DNA of 64,000 bases from CAVOXO01 sp963700425 (GTDB taxonomy: Bacteria; Actinomycetota; Acidimicrobiia; Acidimicrobiales; Microtrichaceae): assembly GCA_963700425.1 (NCBI GenBank), contig CAVOXO010000010.1, positions 47,548 through 111,547 on the forward strand. The letters run 5' to 3'. A model generated the notes under the pieces. It was not told where the DNA came from. It ran no database searches and was given only the letters and a program-made list of their open reading frames with translations. The translations under genes and the position numbers were made by a program. This document shows, in pieces, positions 53,057 through 61,959 of the stretch (position 1 is its first letter; each line of letters opens with the position of its first letter).

Positions 53057-54044
53057 CTCCGGCACCATCCGCCTCGGAGTAGAGGGCCTCGGGTTGGTCG
53101 GTCTGCGCGTGGCGCGCCAGGCGGTGGCCGAGGCCGAGATCGGGAGCGTGGTGCTGCTGGGCGGGAGTGAGAAGCGACGACAGGAGATCTTCTCCGCGTT
53201 CGGTTCACCGGTGGACATCTCCGACGACGCGGCCGAGTCGACGCTCGACATCGTGGTCGTGGCCGGCGTCGACGCGGACCACGTGGAGTCGGCGCGTGAC
53301 CATCTCGCCCGCGGTCGCAGCGTGGTCTCCACGGCCGAGGCCCCCCGGACCGTCGATCAGTTGCGAGAGCTGGGCGACTCGGTGGCCGATCAGGGGCAGT
53401 TCGTCATCGTCGGGGCCGGGTTCTGTCCCGGCATGTCGACCCTTCTTGCCCGCCACGCGGCAGACGCTCTGGATTCGGTGGAGGAGATCAACGTTGCGGT
53501 GGCCGGTACGGCCGGTATGTCCTGCGCCGCCCGGCGAGCAGAAGCTCTCCGTCGCGACGGCGTCGAGTGGCGAGATGGCGAATGGCTGGAGGTGTCAGCG
53601 CGCAGCGGGCCGGAGCGACTCTGGTTTCCCGATCCCATCGGAGCGGTCGAGTGCGTCCGGGCGGAGTCGTCGGAACCCGCCTTGGTCGCGGCGGCGGTCG
53701 AGGCCGCCGGCCGAATCAGTGCGAGGGTGGGAGAGGTATCGAGACGCCGTCGGCTCTCGGAGACCCTCAGAGCCTGGCGGCGGACCAGGTCCATCGATGA
53801 ACCGGGCGGCCTGCGGGTCGAGGTGCAGGGAACCTCGGGCCCCGAAGCGGCCACGCTTCTCTATGGAGTGATGGACAGGCCGAGCATCGTGAGTGCCGCG
53901 GTGGCGGTCACGTCTGCCCTCGAGGCACGTCGCCGGGCCGTGACGGGCGGATGCGGGGTCGCCGAGATCGGCCCCGCCGTGGACCTGTTGGGAATCCTGC
54001 GATCACAGGGGGTTCGCGCCTCTGTTTTCGAGGGTGTCGGCTGA
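53043..54044 (+). CDS. Saccharopine dehydrogenase-like NAD(P)-binding protein
   Basis: This encodes 333 residues. A Rossmann start GVEGLGLVGLRVARQAVAEA and a second strand VVLLGGS fit an NAD(P)-binding domain; VIVGAGFCPGMSTLLARHAADAL and EINVAVAGTAG recall saccharopine-reductase-like proteins used in redox of amino-acid-like substrates. The glycine loop is slightly degenerate. Substrate unknown. The start is ATG 53043. It is followed after 88 bases by the sigma-28-type gene, whose promoter lies in that gap. Confidence 0.65.
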   Translation: MTSADSGTIRLGVEGLGLVGLRVARQAVAEAEIGSVVLLGGSEKRRQEIFSAFGSPVDISDDAAESTLDIVVVAGVDADHVESARDHLARGRSVVSTAEAPRTVDQLRELGDSVADQGQFVIVGAGFCPGMSTLLARHAADALDSVEEINVAVAGTAGMSCAARRAEALRRDGVEWRDGEWLEVSARSGPERLWFPDPIGAVECVRAESSEPALVAAAVEAAGRISARVGEVSRRRRLSETLRAWRRTRSIDEPGGLRVEVQGTSGPEAATLLYGVMDRPSIVSAAVAVTSALEARRRAVTGGCGVAEIGPAVDLLGILRSQGVRASVFEGVG

Positions 54045-54070
54045 CGACCGAAGAATTTCCGGAAAACCTC

Positions 54071-54098
54071 TCAAGTTCGCGATCCAACGCGTCGATAC
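54071..54098 (+). promoter_or_regulatory. Sigma-28-type promoter before the WhiG-like sigma gene
   Basis: TCAAG at 54071-54075, 15 bases, then GTCGATAC at 54091-54098. It has the same -35 and exact spacing as the promoter at 10355-10382 (GCCGATAG there). The start of transcription would be near 54105, giving a 28-base leader with AGGGAGGA at 54118-54125. This suggests that the sigma factor drives its own gene. Confidence 0.65.
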
Positions 54099-54132
54099 CT
54101 CCTCTGCTGGTTTGTGTAGGGAGGAAAAACAC

Positions 54133-55002
54133 GTGACCGAGACTTGTCACACCACAGTTCTGATCGAGGACAACCTGGACCTCGTCAATCACATCGTCTT
54201 CCAGGTGGCGGTGCACTTCCCCCGCCACGTGGATCGGGACGACCTGGCTCGTGCCGGTGCACTGGGGCTCGTCGAGGCGGCTCGTCGCTTCGACGACTCC
54301 GTCGGGGTGCCGTTTCAGCGCTTCGCCGCCCAGCGCATCCGCGGAGCGATCATCGATGCGGTCAGGGCCGCTGACTGGGCTCCCCGGTCGGTACGGGCGC
54401 TGGCGCGACGACTGGACGCCACCGAACAACGCCTCGCCTCCGAGTTGGGGCGCACCCCGACGATGGACGAGAAGTCCGAGGCGCTCGGCGTGAGCAAGGA
54501 CGAGCTGTATCGCCTGCAGGATCGTCTGTTCCGGTCGGTCGTTCTCGCCTTCGATCACCTCGTGACCGACGGCCCCGAAGAGGAGTTGACGCTGGTCGAC
54601 GTGATCGAGGACTCCTCGGTCGTGGAGCCGGCCGCCGAGTTGGAGAAGCGGGAGCTTCACGCCTACCTGCGAGACGCGCTGGCGTTGCTCTCGGAGCGTC
54701 ATCGGCTCGTCGTCGTCGGCTACTTTCTCGAGGAGCGCACATCGGAGGATCTGGCTCGATTCCTGGGCGTCACGGAGTCACGGATCTCCCAGATGCGTAC
54801 CGAAGCCCTGGCCATTCTCAAGCGCGGGATCGTCGCTCAGTACGACACCGCCCAGCCGGCCGATGATGCGGTGGGACGTCAGGAGAAGCGTCGGCGTCAG
54901 TACGCGACCGCCATCTCCGACCGGCACGACTGGACCGAGCGGATCACGCTGGGTGAGACCCTCGAGAGCCGTGACCTCGTTCAGGAGCTCATGGCGGTCT
55001 GA
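54133..55002 (+). CDS. FliA/WhiG-type RNA polymerase sigma factor
   Basis: This encodes 289 residues from GTG 54133 with a strong AGGGAGGA site. Region 2 (DLDLVNHIV, RDDLARAGALGLVEAARRFDDSVGVPFQRFAAQRIRGAIIDAVRAADWAPRSVR) is characteristic of the sigma-28 group, where the AP/WAPRSVR stretch ends region 2.4. Region 3 is ALARRLDATEQRLASELGRTPTMDEKSEALGVSKDELYRL and region 4 is LALLSERHRLVVVGYFLEERTSEDLARFLGVTESRISQMRTEAL. About 45 extra residues at the C-terminus are unusual for FliA. WhiG in Streptomyces controls sporulation, FliA controls flagella; neither system is visible here. Confidence 0.9.
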   Translation: MTETCHTTVLIEDNLDLVNHIVFQVAVHFPRHVDRDDLARAGALGLVEAARRFDDSVGVPFQRFAAQRIRGAIIDAVRAADWAPRSVRALARRLDATEQRLASELGRTPTMDEKSEALGVSKDELYRLQDRLFRSVVLAFDHLVTDGPEEELTLVDVIEDSSVVEPAAELEKRELHAYLRDALALLSERHRLVVVGYFLEERTSEDLARFLGVTESRISQMRTEALAILKRGIVAQYDTAQPADDAVGRQEKRRRQYATAISDRHDWTERITLGETLESRDLVQELMAV

Positions 55003-55014
55003 CCTGCGGGCCGA

Positions 55015-55719
55015 TCAGCCCTCGGCGAACGACCTGAAGACGTCAAGGTCGCCGAAGGTGTCGAGCGGTTCGACATCGAGCCGGCCCCATACCGCGAGGT
55101 ACAGGTCGCTGAGGGTCGCTCGGATCGCGACGTCGCCCTTCGCGTGGCGTCGCGACCAGGTCAACGGATCACCGGGCTCGATGAGCCATTCACCGTCGAC
55201 GTCGGGGTCGGTTCCGTGGAGGTGAATCGATCCTGTCGGTCCGCTCTCCCGCATCGCTCTGACGTCGAGGAACTCGTCGATTCCGTCGGCCGCGACCGCG
55301 GGCGGTATCGGTCGTGGCGACCCCGCAGCGTTGTCGAGGTCCCATCGATGAACCGCGGTCTCCAGGCTGATCCGGCGACGGAACCACGAGACGGGTCGAG
55401 GTCCGGCCCAACTCGATCGGATCAGATCGGGATCGAGTGCGGACGCGTCGGCGTGGAACCCGCGGGCGCCGTCGACCAGCCAGTCCCGAATACCGTCGGC
55501 ATCCTCCGGAGCGCGGTCCTCGGGGTAGGGGGGCAGATCCACACTCTCCGATCGGAGGCAGGCGGCCATCCATCGATGGACGGAGCCGAGATGATTCGCC
55601 AGTTGTCGGGTCGTCCAGTCAGGACAGGTGGGCACGACCCGATCGGGGTCGATGACCGCCGATGTCAACATCTCGATCTCCGAATCGAGGTTGGCGAGAT
55701 GGTCCGGATCGGTGCTCAC
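55015..55719 (-). CDS. Mycothiol-dependent maleylpyruvate isomerase/DinB-like protein
   Basis: This encodes 234 residues. The N-terminal half is the TIGR03083-type four-helix bundle (DPDRVVPTCPDWTTRQLANHLGSVHRWMAACL, then RRISLETAVHRWDLDNAAG), with His residues in the positions that bind a divalent metal in mycothiol-dependent enzymes. The C-terminal part resembles the SCP-like domain often fused to it. Mycothiol is the actinobacterial thiol, which fits the taxon. The substrate is unknown. The start is GTG 55719, overlapping the upstream phosphatase stop. Confidence 0.75.
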   Translation of the reverse strand: MSTDPDHLANLDSEIEMLTSAVIDPDRVVPTCPDWTTRQLANHLGSVHRWMAACLRSESVDLPPYPEDRAPEDADGIRDWLVDGARGFHADASALDPDLIRSSWAGPRPVSWFRRRISLETAVHRWDLDNAAGSPRPIPPAVAADGIDEFLDVRAMRESGPTGSIHLHGTDPDVDGEWLIEPGDPLTWSRRHAKGDVAIRATLSDLYLAVWGRLDVEPLDTFGDLDVFRSFAEG

Positions 55720-56489
55720 GTCGTCGCTCCGTTCAGCACGTGGAGGATCGGGGCATGCAAGACACCGTTGGTGGCCAGAGCACTTCCCGCCCTCGCCACG
55801 TCGCCTCCGTCGAGCGACGTCAGCGTCCCGCCGGCCTCGGGGATGATGACCCGGACCGGAGCGACGTCCCAGATCGCGAGTTCGGGGTCCACCATCGCCT
55901 GGGCCCTGCCCGTGGCCACGAGCGCATAGCCGTAACCGTCTCCCCACGTGCGCATCTTCATCCCCGAGCCCCGGAGCCGGGCGAGCATCTCGTTCTCCCA
56001 GTGGTCGAACCCCGACGTCGTGAGGAGGGCGTTCGACAGATCGGTCTCGTCGTCGACGTGGCAGCGCACGCCGTTGAGGTGGCAACCGGTTCCGCGGGCG
56101 GCCGACACCACCTCGTCGATGGCGGGGATGTTGATGATTCCGACCAGTGGGCCGTCCCGGTCCTCGACCGCCAGCAGCGAGCAGTAGAGCGGTACTCCAT
56201 GGGTGAACGCCGCGGTACCGTCGATCGGGTCGATGATCCACCGCCGTCCGGTGGTGCCCGGAGTCTCGCCGTGCTCCTCGCCCAGGATGGCGTCGTCGGG
56301 GAAGCGAGCACGGATGCTGTCGATGATGAGGGACTCGGTCTCACGATCTGCGGCAGTGACGGGGGAGCCGTCGTGTTTGTGTTCGACGGCGAGTTCGTAG
56401 TCCCGGTAGAAGGTCAGCGTGTGAGCGCCTGCTCGTCGGCTGATGTCGACGGCGAGTTCCAGCAGGGTCGAGTTGTCGGACGTGGTCAT
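55716..56489 (-). CDS. Inositol-monophosphatase family phosphatase (histidinol-phosphatase-like)
   Basis: This encodes 257 residues of the Li-sensitive, Mg-dependent phosphatase family. Metal-binding motifs: DGSPVTAADRETE, ILGEEHGE, WIIDPIDGTAAFTHGVP and, near the C-terminus, AIWDVAPVRVIIPEAGG. It could act on histidinol phosphate (HisN type), inositol phosphate or another sugar phosphate; sequence alone cannot choose. It overlaps the downstream DinB-like gene by four bases. The start is ATG 56489. Confidence 0.88.
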   Translation of the reverse strand: MTTSDNSTLLELAVDISRRAGAHTLTFYRDYELAVEHKHDGSPVTAADRETESLIIDSIRARFPDDAILGEEHGETPGTTGRRWIIDPIDGTAAFTHGVPLYCSLLAVEDRDGPLVGIINIPAIDEVVSAARGTGCHLNGVRCHVDDETDLSNALLTTSGFDHWENEMLARLRGSGMKMRTWGDGYGYALVATGRAQAMVDPELAIWDVAPVRVIIPEAGGTLTSLDGGDVARAGSALATNGVLHAPILHVLNGATT

Positions 56490-56573
56490 CCCGACATTGT
56501 TCCACCCGTGCCGATCGGACCATTTGTCCGACCATTTCTCACGCTCCGTTCGCGCTGTACCGATCACTTCGGG

Positions 56574-56891
56574 ATGGTCCTGGTCACGATGACGTGTTCC
56601 CACTGCGGACCTGTCGAGGTTCCGCTCGATCGGGTCGTGCTGTCCGTCGACGACACGACGGCCGCGGCGCGGTGCATCATGCGGTGTCCGGGCTGTCTCG
56701 GTCGTATGGAGCGGGCAGCATGCGATGCGATGGCCGTTGCCATGGTGATGGTCGGAGCGGTGGTGACGCCTGGGGGATCCGGTTCGGGAGATCGCCCGGG
56801 GTCGCTCCCACCGCTCACCGCGGCGGATGCGGAGCGATTTCGACTCGATCTGGAGGCGGCGCAGCCCGAGGAGCTGGTCCCAGGGTTGTAA
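56574..56891 (+). CDS. Small zinc-ribbon-like protein
   Basis: This encodes 105 residues. A CxxC knuckle near the start (TCSHCGPVEVPLDRVVL) and C-x3-CPGC (ARCIMRCPGC) about 25 residues later make a plausible zinc ribbon. The C-terminal half has a hydrophobic stretch and ends FRLDLEAAQPEELVPGL. I do not recognise a named family. The start ATG 56574 is divergent from the phosphatase gene. Confidence 0.55.
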   Translation: MVLVTMTCSHCGPVEVPLDRVVLSVDDTTAAARCIMRCPGCLGRMERAACDAMAVAMVMVGAVVTPGGSGSGDRPGSLPPLTAADAERFRLDLEAAQPEELVPGL

Positions 56892-56907
56892 ACCTGACAA
56901 ATATGAG

Positions 56908-56936
56908 TTGTTTAGTCACCTTTAGCTGCCTACACT
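56908..56936 (+). promoter_or_regulatory. Probable sigma-A promoter of the DUF4395 gene
   Basis: TTGTTT (56908-56913), 17 bases, TACACT (56931-56936). The local AT content is clearly higher than around it. The predicted start of transcription is within a base or two of ATG 56944, so the message may be leaderless, common in actinobacteria. Confidence 0.6.
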
Positions 56937-56943
56937 CCGTAGC

Positions 56944-57441
56944 ATGGCTCTGACTTCCGTTCTCGAGTTCCCCGACACCGTCGACGAACGGTCGGCGCGC
57001 CTCGTCGCCGGCGGCGTCGTCACCATCTCGCTCGTCGCCCTGCTGGGTGATCAGCACTGGCTGTTCTTCGCTCTCGCGGCCGGATTCCTCCTCCGCGTCG
57101 CGTCGGGTCCCCGGTTCAGCCCCCTCGCCCTGATCGTGACCCGTCACATCACTCCGCGCCTTCCCGGCCCCGCCCGGCCGACAGCCGGTGCTCCGAAGCG
57201 ATTCGCCCAGGGGATCGGAGCGACGCTGGCGGTCGCCGCGGTCGTCAGCGAATTCGTCGTCGGGGCGACGGGCGTGAGCGTGGTTCTGATCTCGATGATC
57301 GTCGTGGCTGCGTCCGCGGAGGCGGTCCTCGGGTTCTGCCTCGGTTGTCGCATCTACGCCGTCCTCATCCGGGTCGGCGTCGTGGAGGACACGGCCTGCG
57401 AGGACTGTGCCGACCTGAGCCGTCGCGCCGTCATCGCCTGA
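56944..57441 (+). CDS. DUF4395 membrane protein
   Basis: This encodes 165 residues. Several hydrophobic helices (ARLVAGGVVTISLVALLG, WLFFALAAGFLLRVA, AVAAVVSEFVVGATGVSVVLISMIVVAASAEAVLGFCLGC) and the ending CLGCRIYAVLIRVGVV...CEDCADLSRR define DUF4395. The paired cysteines near the end may be redox-active or metal-binding. The family is often found with thiosulfate sulfurtransferase or thioredoxin genes; none is adjacent here. Confidence 0.82.
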   Translation: MALTSVLEFPDTVDERSARLVAGGVVTISLVALLGDQHWLFFALAAGFLLRVASGPRFSPLALIVTRHITPRLPGPARPTAGAPKRFAQGIGATLAVAAVVSEFVVGATGVSVVLISMIVVAASAEAVLGFCLGCRIYAVLIRVGVVEDTACEDCADLSRRAVIA

Positions 57442-57496
57442 GGTCGCGCGTGGCGGTCATCGCTGCGCCGCCCGGTAGCGTCAGGGGATCGGATCA

Positions 57497-58255
57497 CTGA
57501 AGATCGCCGCCATCCAGTTCGACATCGCCTGGGCCGATCCGGAGGTGAACTTCGCACGCGTCGGTCCGATGGTCGGCTCCGCTGTCGACGCGGGGGCGGA
57601 CCTGGTCCTCCTGCCCGAGGTGTTCGCCACTGGATTCGGCCGCACGCTCGGCGACAGGGCCGAGGCCACCGACGGTCCGACCACACGTTTCATGACGGAC
57701 CTGGCGACATCGCACCGTGTGTGGCTCGGTGGATCGGTCGCCATTCGCCCCGATTCCGACGCCCGACCCGTGAATCGCTTCCTCCTGGTGGATCCAGAGG
57801 GTACGACCCGTCACTACGACAAACGGCATCTCTTCAGCTATGCGGAGGAGGACCTCACCATGGGCGCCGGCGAGGACGTCGTCACCTTCGGGGTGGGTGG
57901 TCTGAGGGTCACTCCGTTCGTCTGTTACGACCTCCGATTCGCAGACGATTTCTGGGGCGTGGCCCCCGACACCGACCTCTTCGTCGTGGTGGCGAACTGG
58001 CCGGCACGGCGGGCCGCGCACTTCCGGGCCCTGCTGGTGGCCCGCGCCATCGAGAACCAGGCGTATGTCGTGGGAGTCAACCGCGTCGGGGACGCCAAGG
58101 GCGTGGCTCACGACGGTGGGTCGGTCATCGTTGATCCCTGGGGGGAGATCATCGTCGAGGCCGGAGAGACCGAGGCGATGATCGTTGCGAGTGTCGATCC
58201 AGAGGTCGTCCACAGGACGCGTACGGTCTTCCCGACGTTCGCCGATCGGCGTTGA
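57497..58255 (+). CDS. Carbon-nitrogen hydrolase (nitrilase superfamily), apparent CTG start
   Basis: This encodes 252 residues. The Glu-Lys-Cys triad is visible: E in LVLLPEVFATGF, K in RHYDKRHLF and C in VTPFVCYDLRF; NWPARRAAHFRALLVARAIENQAYVVGVNRVG is also typical of omega-amidase/YafV-type enzymes, which hydrolyse amides such as alpha-ketoglutaramate. The protein clearly begins at the L/M-KIAAIQFDIAW block, but the only codon there is CTG 57497; an in-frame TAG lies 21 bases upstream (57476) and no ATG, GTG or TTG is between. AGGGGA precedes it by nine bases. Either CTG is used or the base was miscalled. Confidence 0.88.
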   Translation: MKIAAIQFDIAWADPEVNFARVGPMVGSAVDAGADLVLLPEVFATGFGRTLGDRAEATDGPTTRFMTDLATSHRVWLGGSVAIRPDSDARPVNRFLLVDPEGTTRHYDKRHLFSYAEEDLTMGAGEDVVTFGVGGLRVTPFVCYDLRFADDFWGVAPDTDLFVVVANWPARRAAHFRALLVARAIENQAYVVGVNRVGDAKGVAHDGGSVIVDPWGEIIVEAGETEAMIVASVDPEVVHRTRTVFPTFADRR

Positions 58256-58337
58256 GTGGACACGTCGACCAGGGACCTTTGCCCACTGACGGCGCCACCT
58301 CGGTTTTCGTAGCCTTGGCAGCCGTGGCCGACCGACG

Positions 58338-60671
58338 ATGGATGTGCAGGCGGAAACCGTCGTGACGGCGACGGTGGAGCCTGTGGGCACGCGACGGCGG
58401 AGTGTGGCCACTCTCGAACAACGGGTCGCGGTGGGCGTCGTGGTCACGATGGTCGCCCTCGCCGGCGCGTTCATGGCGACCGAAGTCACCGGGGTGGACG
58501 CCATCGATGCGATCTACCGGGCCGGTTGGGTCGTCGTGTTGGGTCTCGCGGGTTCGCGCGCCCGCCGGTGGAGCCTGGTGCTGGGATCGACGGTGTGTGC
58601 CGTGACCTCCCTCGGTATCTTCCTTGCCGCCGCCGCCGTGGGCCTCCTCCTCGCGGTGGTTCTGGTGGGTCGGGATCAACGCAGCCGGGTCTACGGAGCG
58701 ACGGTGGGATCCCTGGTGGGATTCTCGACCCTCGGCCTCACCGTTGGCGGGTTCAGCGGACTCGAGACAGTGATCGCGCTGGCCGTGGGGGCGATGATCT
58801 GCCGGTCCGGCTACAAGAACGCGACCCGGGCCGTCCGGCGTCGTTGGCGTCGGGCTGCTCTGGGCGTCGCGGCGGTGTTGTTGATCGGTGCAGTCAGTGG
58901 TGTCGCACTGGCACTTCTCGATCGCGGCCCGGTCGAGGACGCAGTGGACGCCACCGTCGGGGGGATCACCGCCATTCGGGATGGAGATGCCGAGGAAGCG
59001 GTCGGTCTGTTGAGGGTCGCTGCTGCCGACTTCGGCGACGCGTCGGCGGTCGCCGATGCGCCGTGGTTCATGGCGTCGCGGCTCGTGCCCGTGGTCGCTC
59101 AGAACACCGAGGTCCTGCGGGTGGTGTCCAAGGAGGGAGAGCGGTTGACCACGGCCGCCTCACGAACTCTCGAGGACGTCGACTACGACGCGTTGTCCCG
59201 GCCCGAAGGCGGGATCGACCTGGCGCTGCTCGAGCAGTTCGTCGAACCCGTTGTCGACGGTTCCCGAACGATTGCGTCGGCTCGTGCCGCCGTCGACCGA
59301 CTCGATTCGCCGTGGGTCGTCGGCCTGCTCCGGTCGCGGCTCGACGACTTCCGCTCCGAACTCGGGAGCATCGCGGAGGATGCCGAGCTGGCCGAGATGG
59401 CGCTCGGACGCGCTCCGTCGCTGTTGGGCCGCGACGCCCCCCGGACCTATCTGGTGCTGTTGTCCAATCCGGCCGAGGCACGCGACCTGGGGGGCCACAT
59501 CGGGAACTGGGCGGAGGTCCGGGTCGACAACGGAGCTCTCGAGCTGGTGGAGGTGGGCAAACCGCTCGAGCTCTCCCAACGCGACGCGGATCCGGAGTTG
59601 AGGGCGCAGGGGGGCATCCCCGAGGCGTTCCTGGCGATGCAACCGGGCCGCTATCCCCAGAACTGGGGCGCCACGCTGGATTTCGACACCGCTGCCACGG
59701 TCGCCGCGGGCCTCTACGAGCGAAAGACGGGGGTCCCCGTCGACGGCGTCATCTACGCCGACCCCTTCGTCCTGGCTGCGATGTTGGAGATCACGGGGCC
59801 CATCCCCATTCCGGGGCTCCCTGGCCAGACGATCGACTCGACGAACGCCGTCGAGTTCCTCACCTTCGGGCAGAACACGGCCTATCCCGACGACGCCGCG
59901 GCCGACGACGGAATCACTCAACTCGTCGACGATCTCTTCAGCGCCTTCGTCGAGGCACAGCTGCCATCGCCGGAAGACATCGGATCGCTCTTCGGCCCGC
60001 TGGCCCACGACCGCCGGCTCCGGTTGGTGTCGATGGACCCCGACGACCGAGCTCTGCTCGAGCGGACGAGCCTCAGTGTCGATGTTCCCGTTGGCGATGG
60101 CCATGACCTTCTCGGAATCATCTCGCGCAATGCCAACCCCTCGAAGATCGACGTCTTTCTGCGTCGGGAGTCGACCTACACCGTCGACTGGGACCCCGAG
60201 AGCGGGGAGGTGGACGGCCTGGTCGAGGTCACGCTCCACAACGACGCGCCCTCCGAAGGGCTCCCCCCGATCGTCATCGGAAATGCCGGGGCCCTCTTCC
60301 CCGGCACCAACATCACGACATTGGGCGTGGTGACCCCCTTCGAGTTGTCGGCAGTCGAGGTCGGCGGAGAGACCTATCCGGTCAGTCCGGTGTGGGAGGG
60401 CGAGTGGTGGCGCCACACCGTCCGGGTGGATGTGCCCCCTGGAGAATCGGTGACCGTACGGATGGAGTTGTCCGGTTCTCTGGCACCGGGCGACGTCTAC
60501 GTCCTGGCCACCATCGGCCAGGCTCTGTTGGATCCGGGGCCGCTGACGGTGACGGTCACGACCCCCTCCGCCGACTTCGTTCCACAGCAAGGCGTCGCCA
60601 TCGGGCCCAACAGCGCAGAGGTGTCCGTCGAGCTCCTCGGCGACACCTTGATACGACTCCCGATCGAATGA
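58338..60671 (+). CDS. DUF4012 large membrane protein
   Basis: This encodes 777 residues. Five or so transmembrane helices fill the N-terminal 190 residues (VVVTMVALAGAFMATEV, WVVVLGLAG, SLGIFLAAAAVGLLLAVVLV, and LGVAAVLLIGAVSGVALALL), followed by a large outer domain with the DUF4012 core (YLVLLSNPAEARDLGGHIGNWAEVRVDNG; GVIYADPFVLAAMLEITGPIPIPGL). DUF4012 is related in arrangement to LytR-type proteins and is usually encoded with exopolysaccharide biosynthesis genes; the expected downstream cluster is cut off by the sequence change at 60.8 kb. Confidence 0.85.
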   Translation: MDVQAETVVTATVEPVGTRRRSVATLEQRVAVGVVVTMVALAGAFMATEVTGVDAIDAIYRAGWVVVLGLAGSRARRWSLVLGSTVCAVTSLGIFLAAAAVGLLLAVVLVGRDQRSRVYGATVGSLVGFSTLGLTVGGFSGLETVIALAVGAMICRSGYKNATRAVRRRWRRAALGVAAVLLIGAVSGVALALLDRGPVEDAVDATVGGITAIRDGDAEEAVGLLRVAAADFGDASAVADAPWFMASRLVPVVAQNTEVLRVVSKEGERLTTAASRTLEDVDYDALSRPEGGIDLALLEQFVEPVVDGSRTIASARAAVDRLDSPWVVGLLRSRLDDFRSELGSIAEDAELAEMALGRAPSLLGRDAPRTYLVLLSNPAEARDLGGHIGNWAEVRVDNGALELVEVGKPLELSQRDADPELRAQGGIPEAFLAMQPGRYPQNWGATLDFDTAATVAAGLYERKTGVPVDGVIYADPFVLAAMLEITGPIPIPGLPGQTIDSTNAVEFLTFGQNTAYPDDAAADDGITQLVDDLFSAFVEAQLPSPEDIGSLFGPLAHDRRLRLVSMDPDDRALLERTSLSVDVPVGDGHDLLGIISRNANPSKIDVFLRRESTYTVDWDPESGEVDGLVEVTLHNDAPSEGLPPIVIGNAGALFPGTNITTLGVVTPFELSAVEVGGETYPVSPVWEGEWWRHTVRVDVPPGESVTVRMELSGSLAPGDVYVLATIGQALLDPGPLTVTVTTPSADFVPQQGVAIGPNSAEVSVELLGDTLIRLPIE

Positions 60672-60769
60672 CACCGGGTGAGTCCCGTCCCGTAGGCATT
60701 TCGACCCAATTCGTGGACTCCAATCGGGGCGCGTAGCAGACTCGCCGTCGTCGCCGGGGGAACCGAACG

Positions 60770-60850
60770 ACCGCACGTGAGAGGGACGCACTGCAATGCA
60801 TCTACGTGGCACGAAGACGGCGCTGGCTACATCATGTGTGGGGCCTTGGA
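60770..60850. other. Composition break, probable chimeric join
   Basis: Left of about 60.8 kb the DNA is high-GC with actinobacterial genes; right of about 60.85 kb it is close to balanced composition with runs of A and T and proteobacterial-style genes. The right-hand transporter gene enters in mid-domain with no start, and the left-hand side ends just after an ATG at 60797 that may open a lost gene. No repeat, tRNA or integrase marks the border. Confidence 0.7.
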
Positions 60851-61547
60851 GGTGGGAGATGCCATGTTGCTCTATGGACCCCGAGAAAAATTTGGTCTTT
60901 TAGGCAGTGAGCCGGATTTTTTAGTCCTTACAGAATCCGTTCAGGAAATACCCAACTACAAAAAGGCCAAGATTTCTATCCTCATCATGTTGTGTGCTGT
61001 CTTGCCTGCTATATTAAACCTGATCCCCATCTACATTTCGACGCTGATTGGTGCCTCCTTAATGGTCATCACCGGATGTCTCACCATGACCGAAGCTCAC
61101 CGGTCAATTGAGTGGAAAGGAATTATCCTCATTGCAGGGATGCTCCCATTGGGGGCCGCCTTAGACGGGACGGGTACCGCACAATATCTGGCAAATGTCG
61201 TTGTTAAGGTTGTCGGTGGCTACGGGCCTTTAGCCGTCATGGGCGGCTTGATGGCGCTGACCTTCCTGGCAACCTGTGTCATTCCCACAGCAGCTTTGGT
61301 TGTGCTCTTGGGGCCCATTGTGTTGAATACGGCCGCAAGCATGGGCGTTTCACAGCACGCTATGATTATGGCCGTTGCTGTTGCGGCATCGGCCAGCTTT
61401 ATGACACCGATTTCGCACCCAGCCAATATCATGGTCATGGGTCCTGGAGGGTATAAGTTTTCAGATTATATAAAAGCGGGAGTCCCTTTAACCGCCATGA
61501 TTTTTATATTGGTTATGGTCATTCTACCCATATTTTGGCCCCTCTGA
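60810..61547 (+). CDS. SLC13/DASS-family permease, 5'-truncated
   Basis: The visible part begins in a TrkA_C (RCK_C) domain (GALEVGDAMLLYGPREKFGLLGSEPDFLVL) and continues with the C-terminal membrane half: helices around KAKISILIMLCAVLPAILN, IYISTLIGASLMVITG, WKGIILIAGMLPLGAAL, ALTFLATCVIPTAALVVLLGPI, SFMTPISHPANIMVMGPGGYKFSDY and MIFILVMVILPIFW. A full protein has ~590 residues; the N-terminal membrane half and first TrkA_C domain are missing at the composition break. Such transporters move di/tricarboxylates, sulfate or other anions with Na+. Codon use is unlike the rest of the window. Confidence 0.85.
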   Translation, partial: HEDGAGYIMCGALEVGDAMLLYGPREKFGLLGSEPDFLVLTESVQEIPNYKKAKISILIMLCAVLPAILNLIPIYISTLIGASLMVITGCLTMTEAHRSIEWKGIILIAGMLPLGAALDGTGTAQYLANVVVKVVGGYGPLAVMGGLMALTFLATCVIPTAALVVLLGPIVLNTAASMGVSQHAMIMAVAVAASASFMTPISHPANIMVMGPGGYKFSDYIKAGVPLTAMIFILVMVILPIFWPL

Positions 61548-61652
61548 ATGTATAAACGCCTAATTAGAATCTGGGGCCCCTATGGCAAGTAGTCATTGGA
61601 GAATGTTGTAAAATCAACAGGATCATGTTCAAGATCATGAATACCAAAACAA

Positions 61653-61690
61653 AAGGCAGGGCCAACGGGGCCCTGCCTTCAATGTTTTGT
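61653..61690 (+). terminator. Rho-independent terminator after the permease gene
   Basis: Stem AAGGCAGGGCC (61653-61663) pairs perfectly with GGCCCTGCCTT (61669-61679), loop AACGG, followed by a T-rich stretch (CAATGTTTTGTTCTG). With the A-rich run before it, it may work in both directions. Confidence 0.85.
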
Positions 61691-61707
61691 TCTGTTGAAT
61701 TTTATGT

Positions 61708-61959
61708 TTAGGTCAAGAACTTTCCAATCTTCAAATCTCTCAAATTCACAGCGGACCAGTCACTCACCTTCACCCACGCTTCCCTTCGCTCGACCTCTGA
61801 TCTCTGCTCTTTTCGAGACCGTCTCTCAGCGGCCCTGTAAAAGAAGCGAGCAAGGTGGTATGACCTGCGCCTATCTCTCCAGGAGCGTCTATCAATGGAT
61901 GTGTGCCTTCTTTCTAACATGTTGCAGCCTCCTTGGTGACGGGCTTTTATTATGGTCAT
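61708..61959 (-). CDS. Small ERR/DRR-motif protein
   Basis: This encodes 83 residues, very basic: LERRHTSIDRRSWRDRRRSYH, then ERRSRKEQRSEVERREAWVKVSDWSAV. Repeated ERR/DRR motifs with a WVKVSxWS end are common in small uncharacterised proteins of Desulfobacterota-like bacteria, as I remember them. This supports a foreign origin of the last 3.2 kb. Function unknown. Confidence 0.6.
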   Translation of the reverse strand: MTIIKARHQGGCNMLERRHTSIDRRSWRDRRRSYHLARFFYRAAERRSRKEQRSEVERREAWVKVSDWSAVNLRDLKIGKFLT

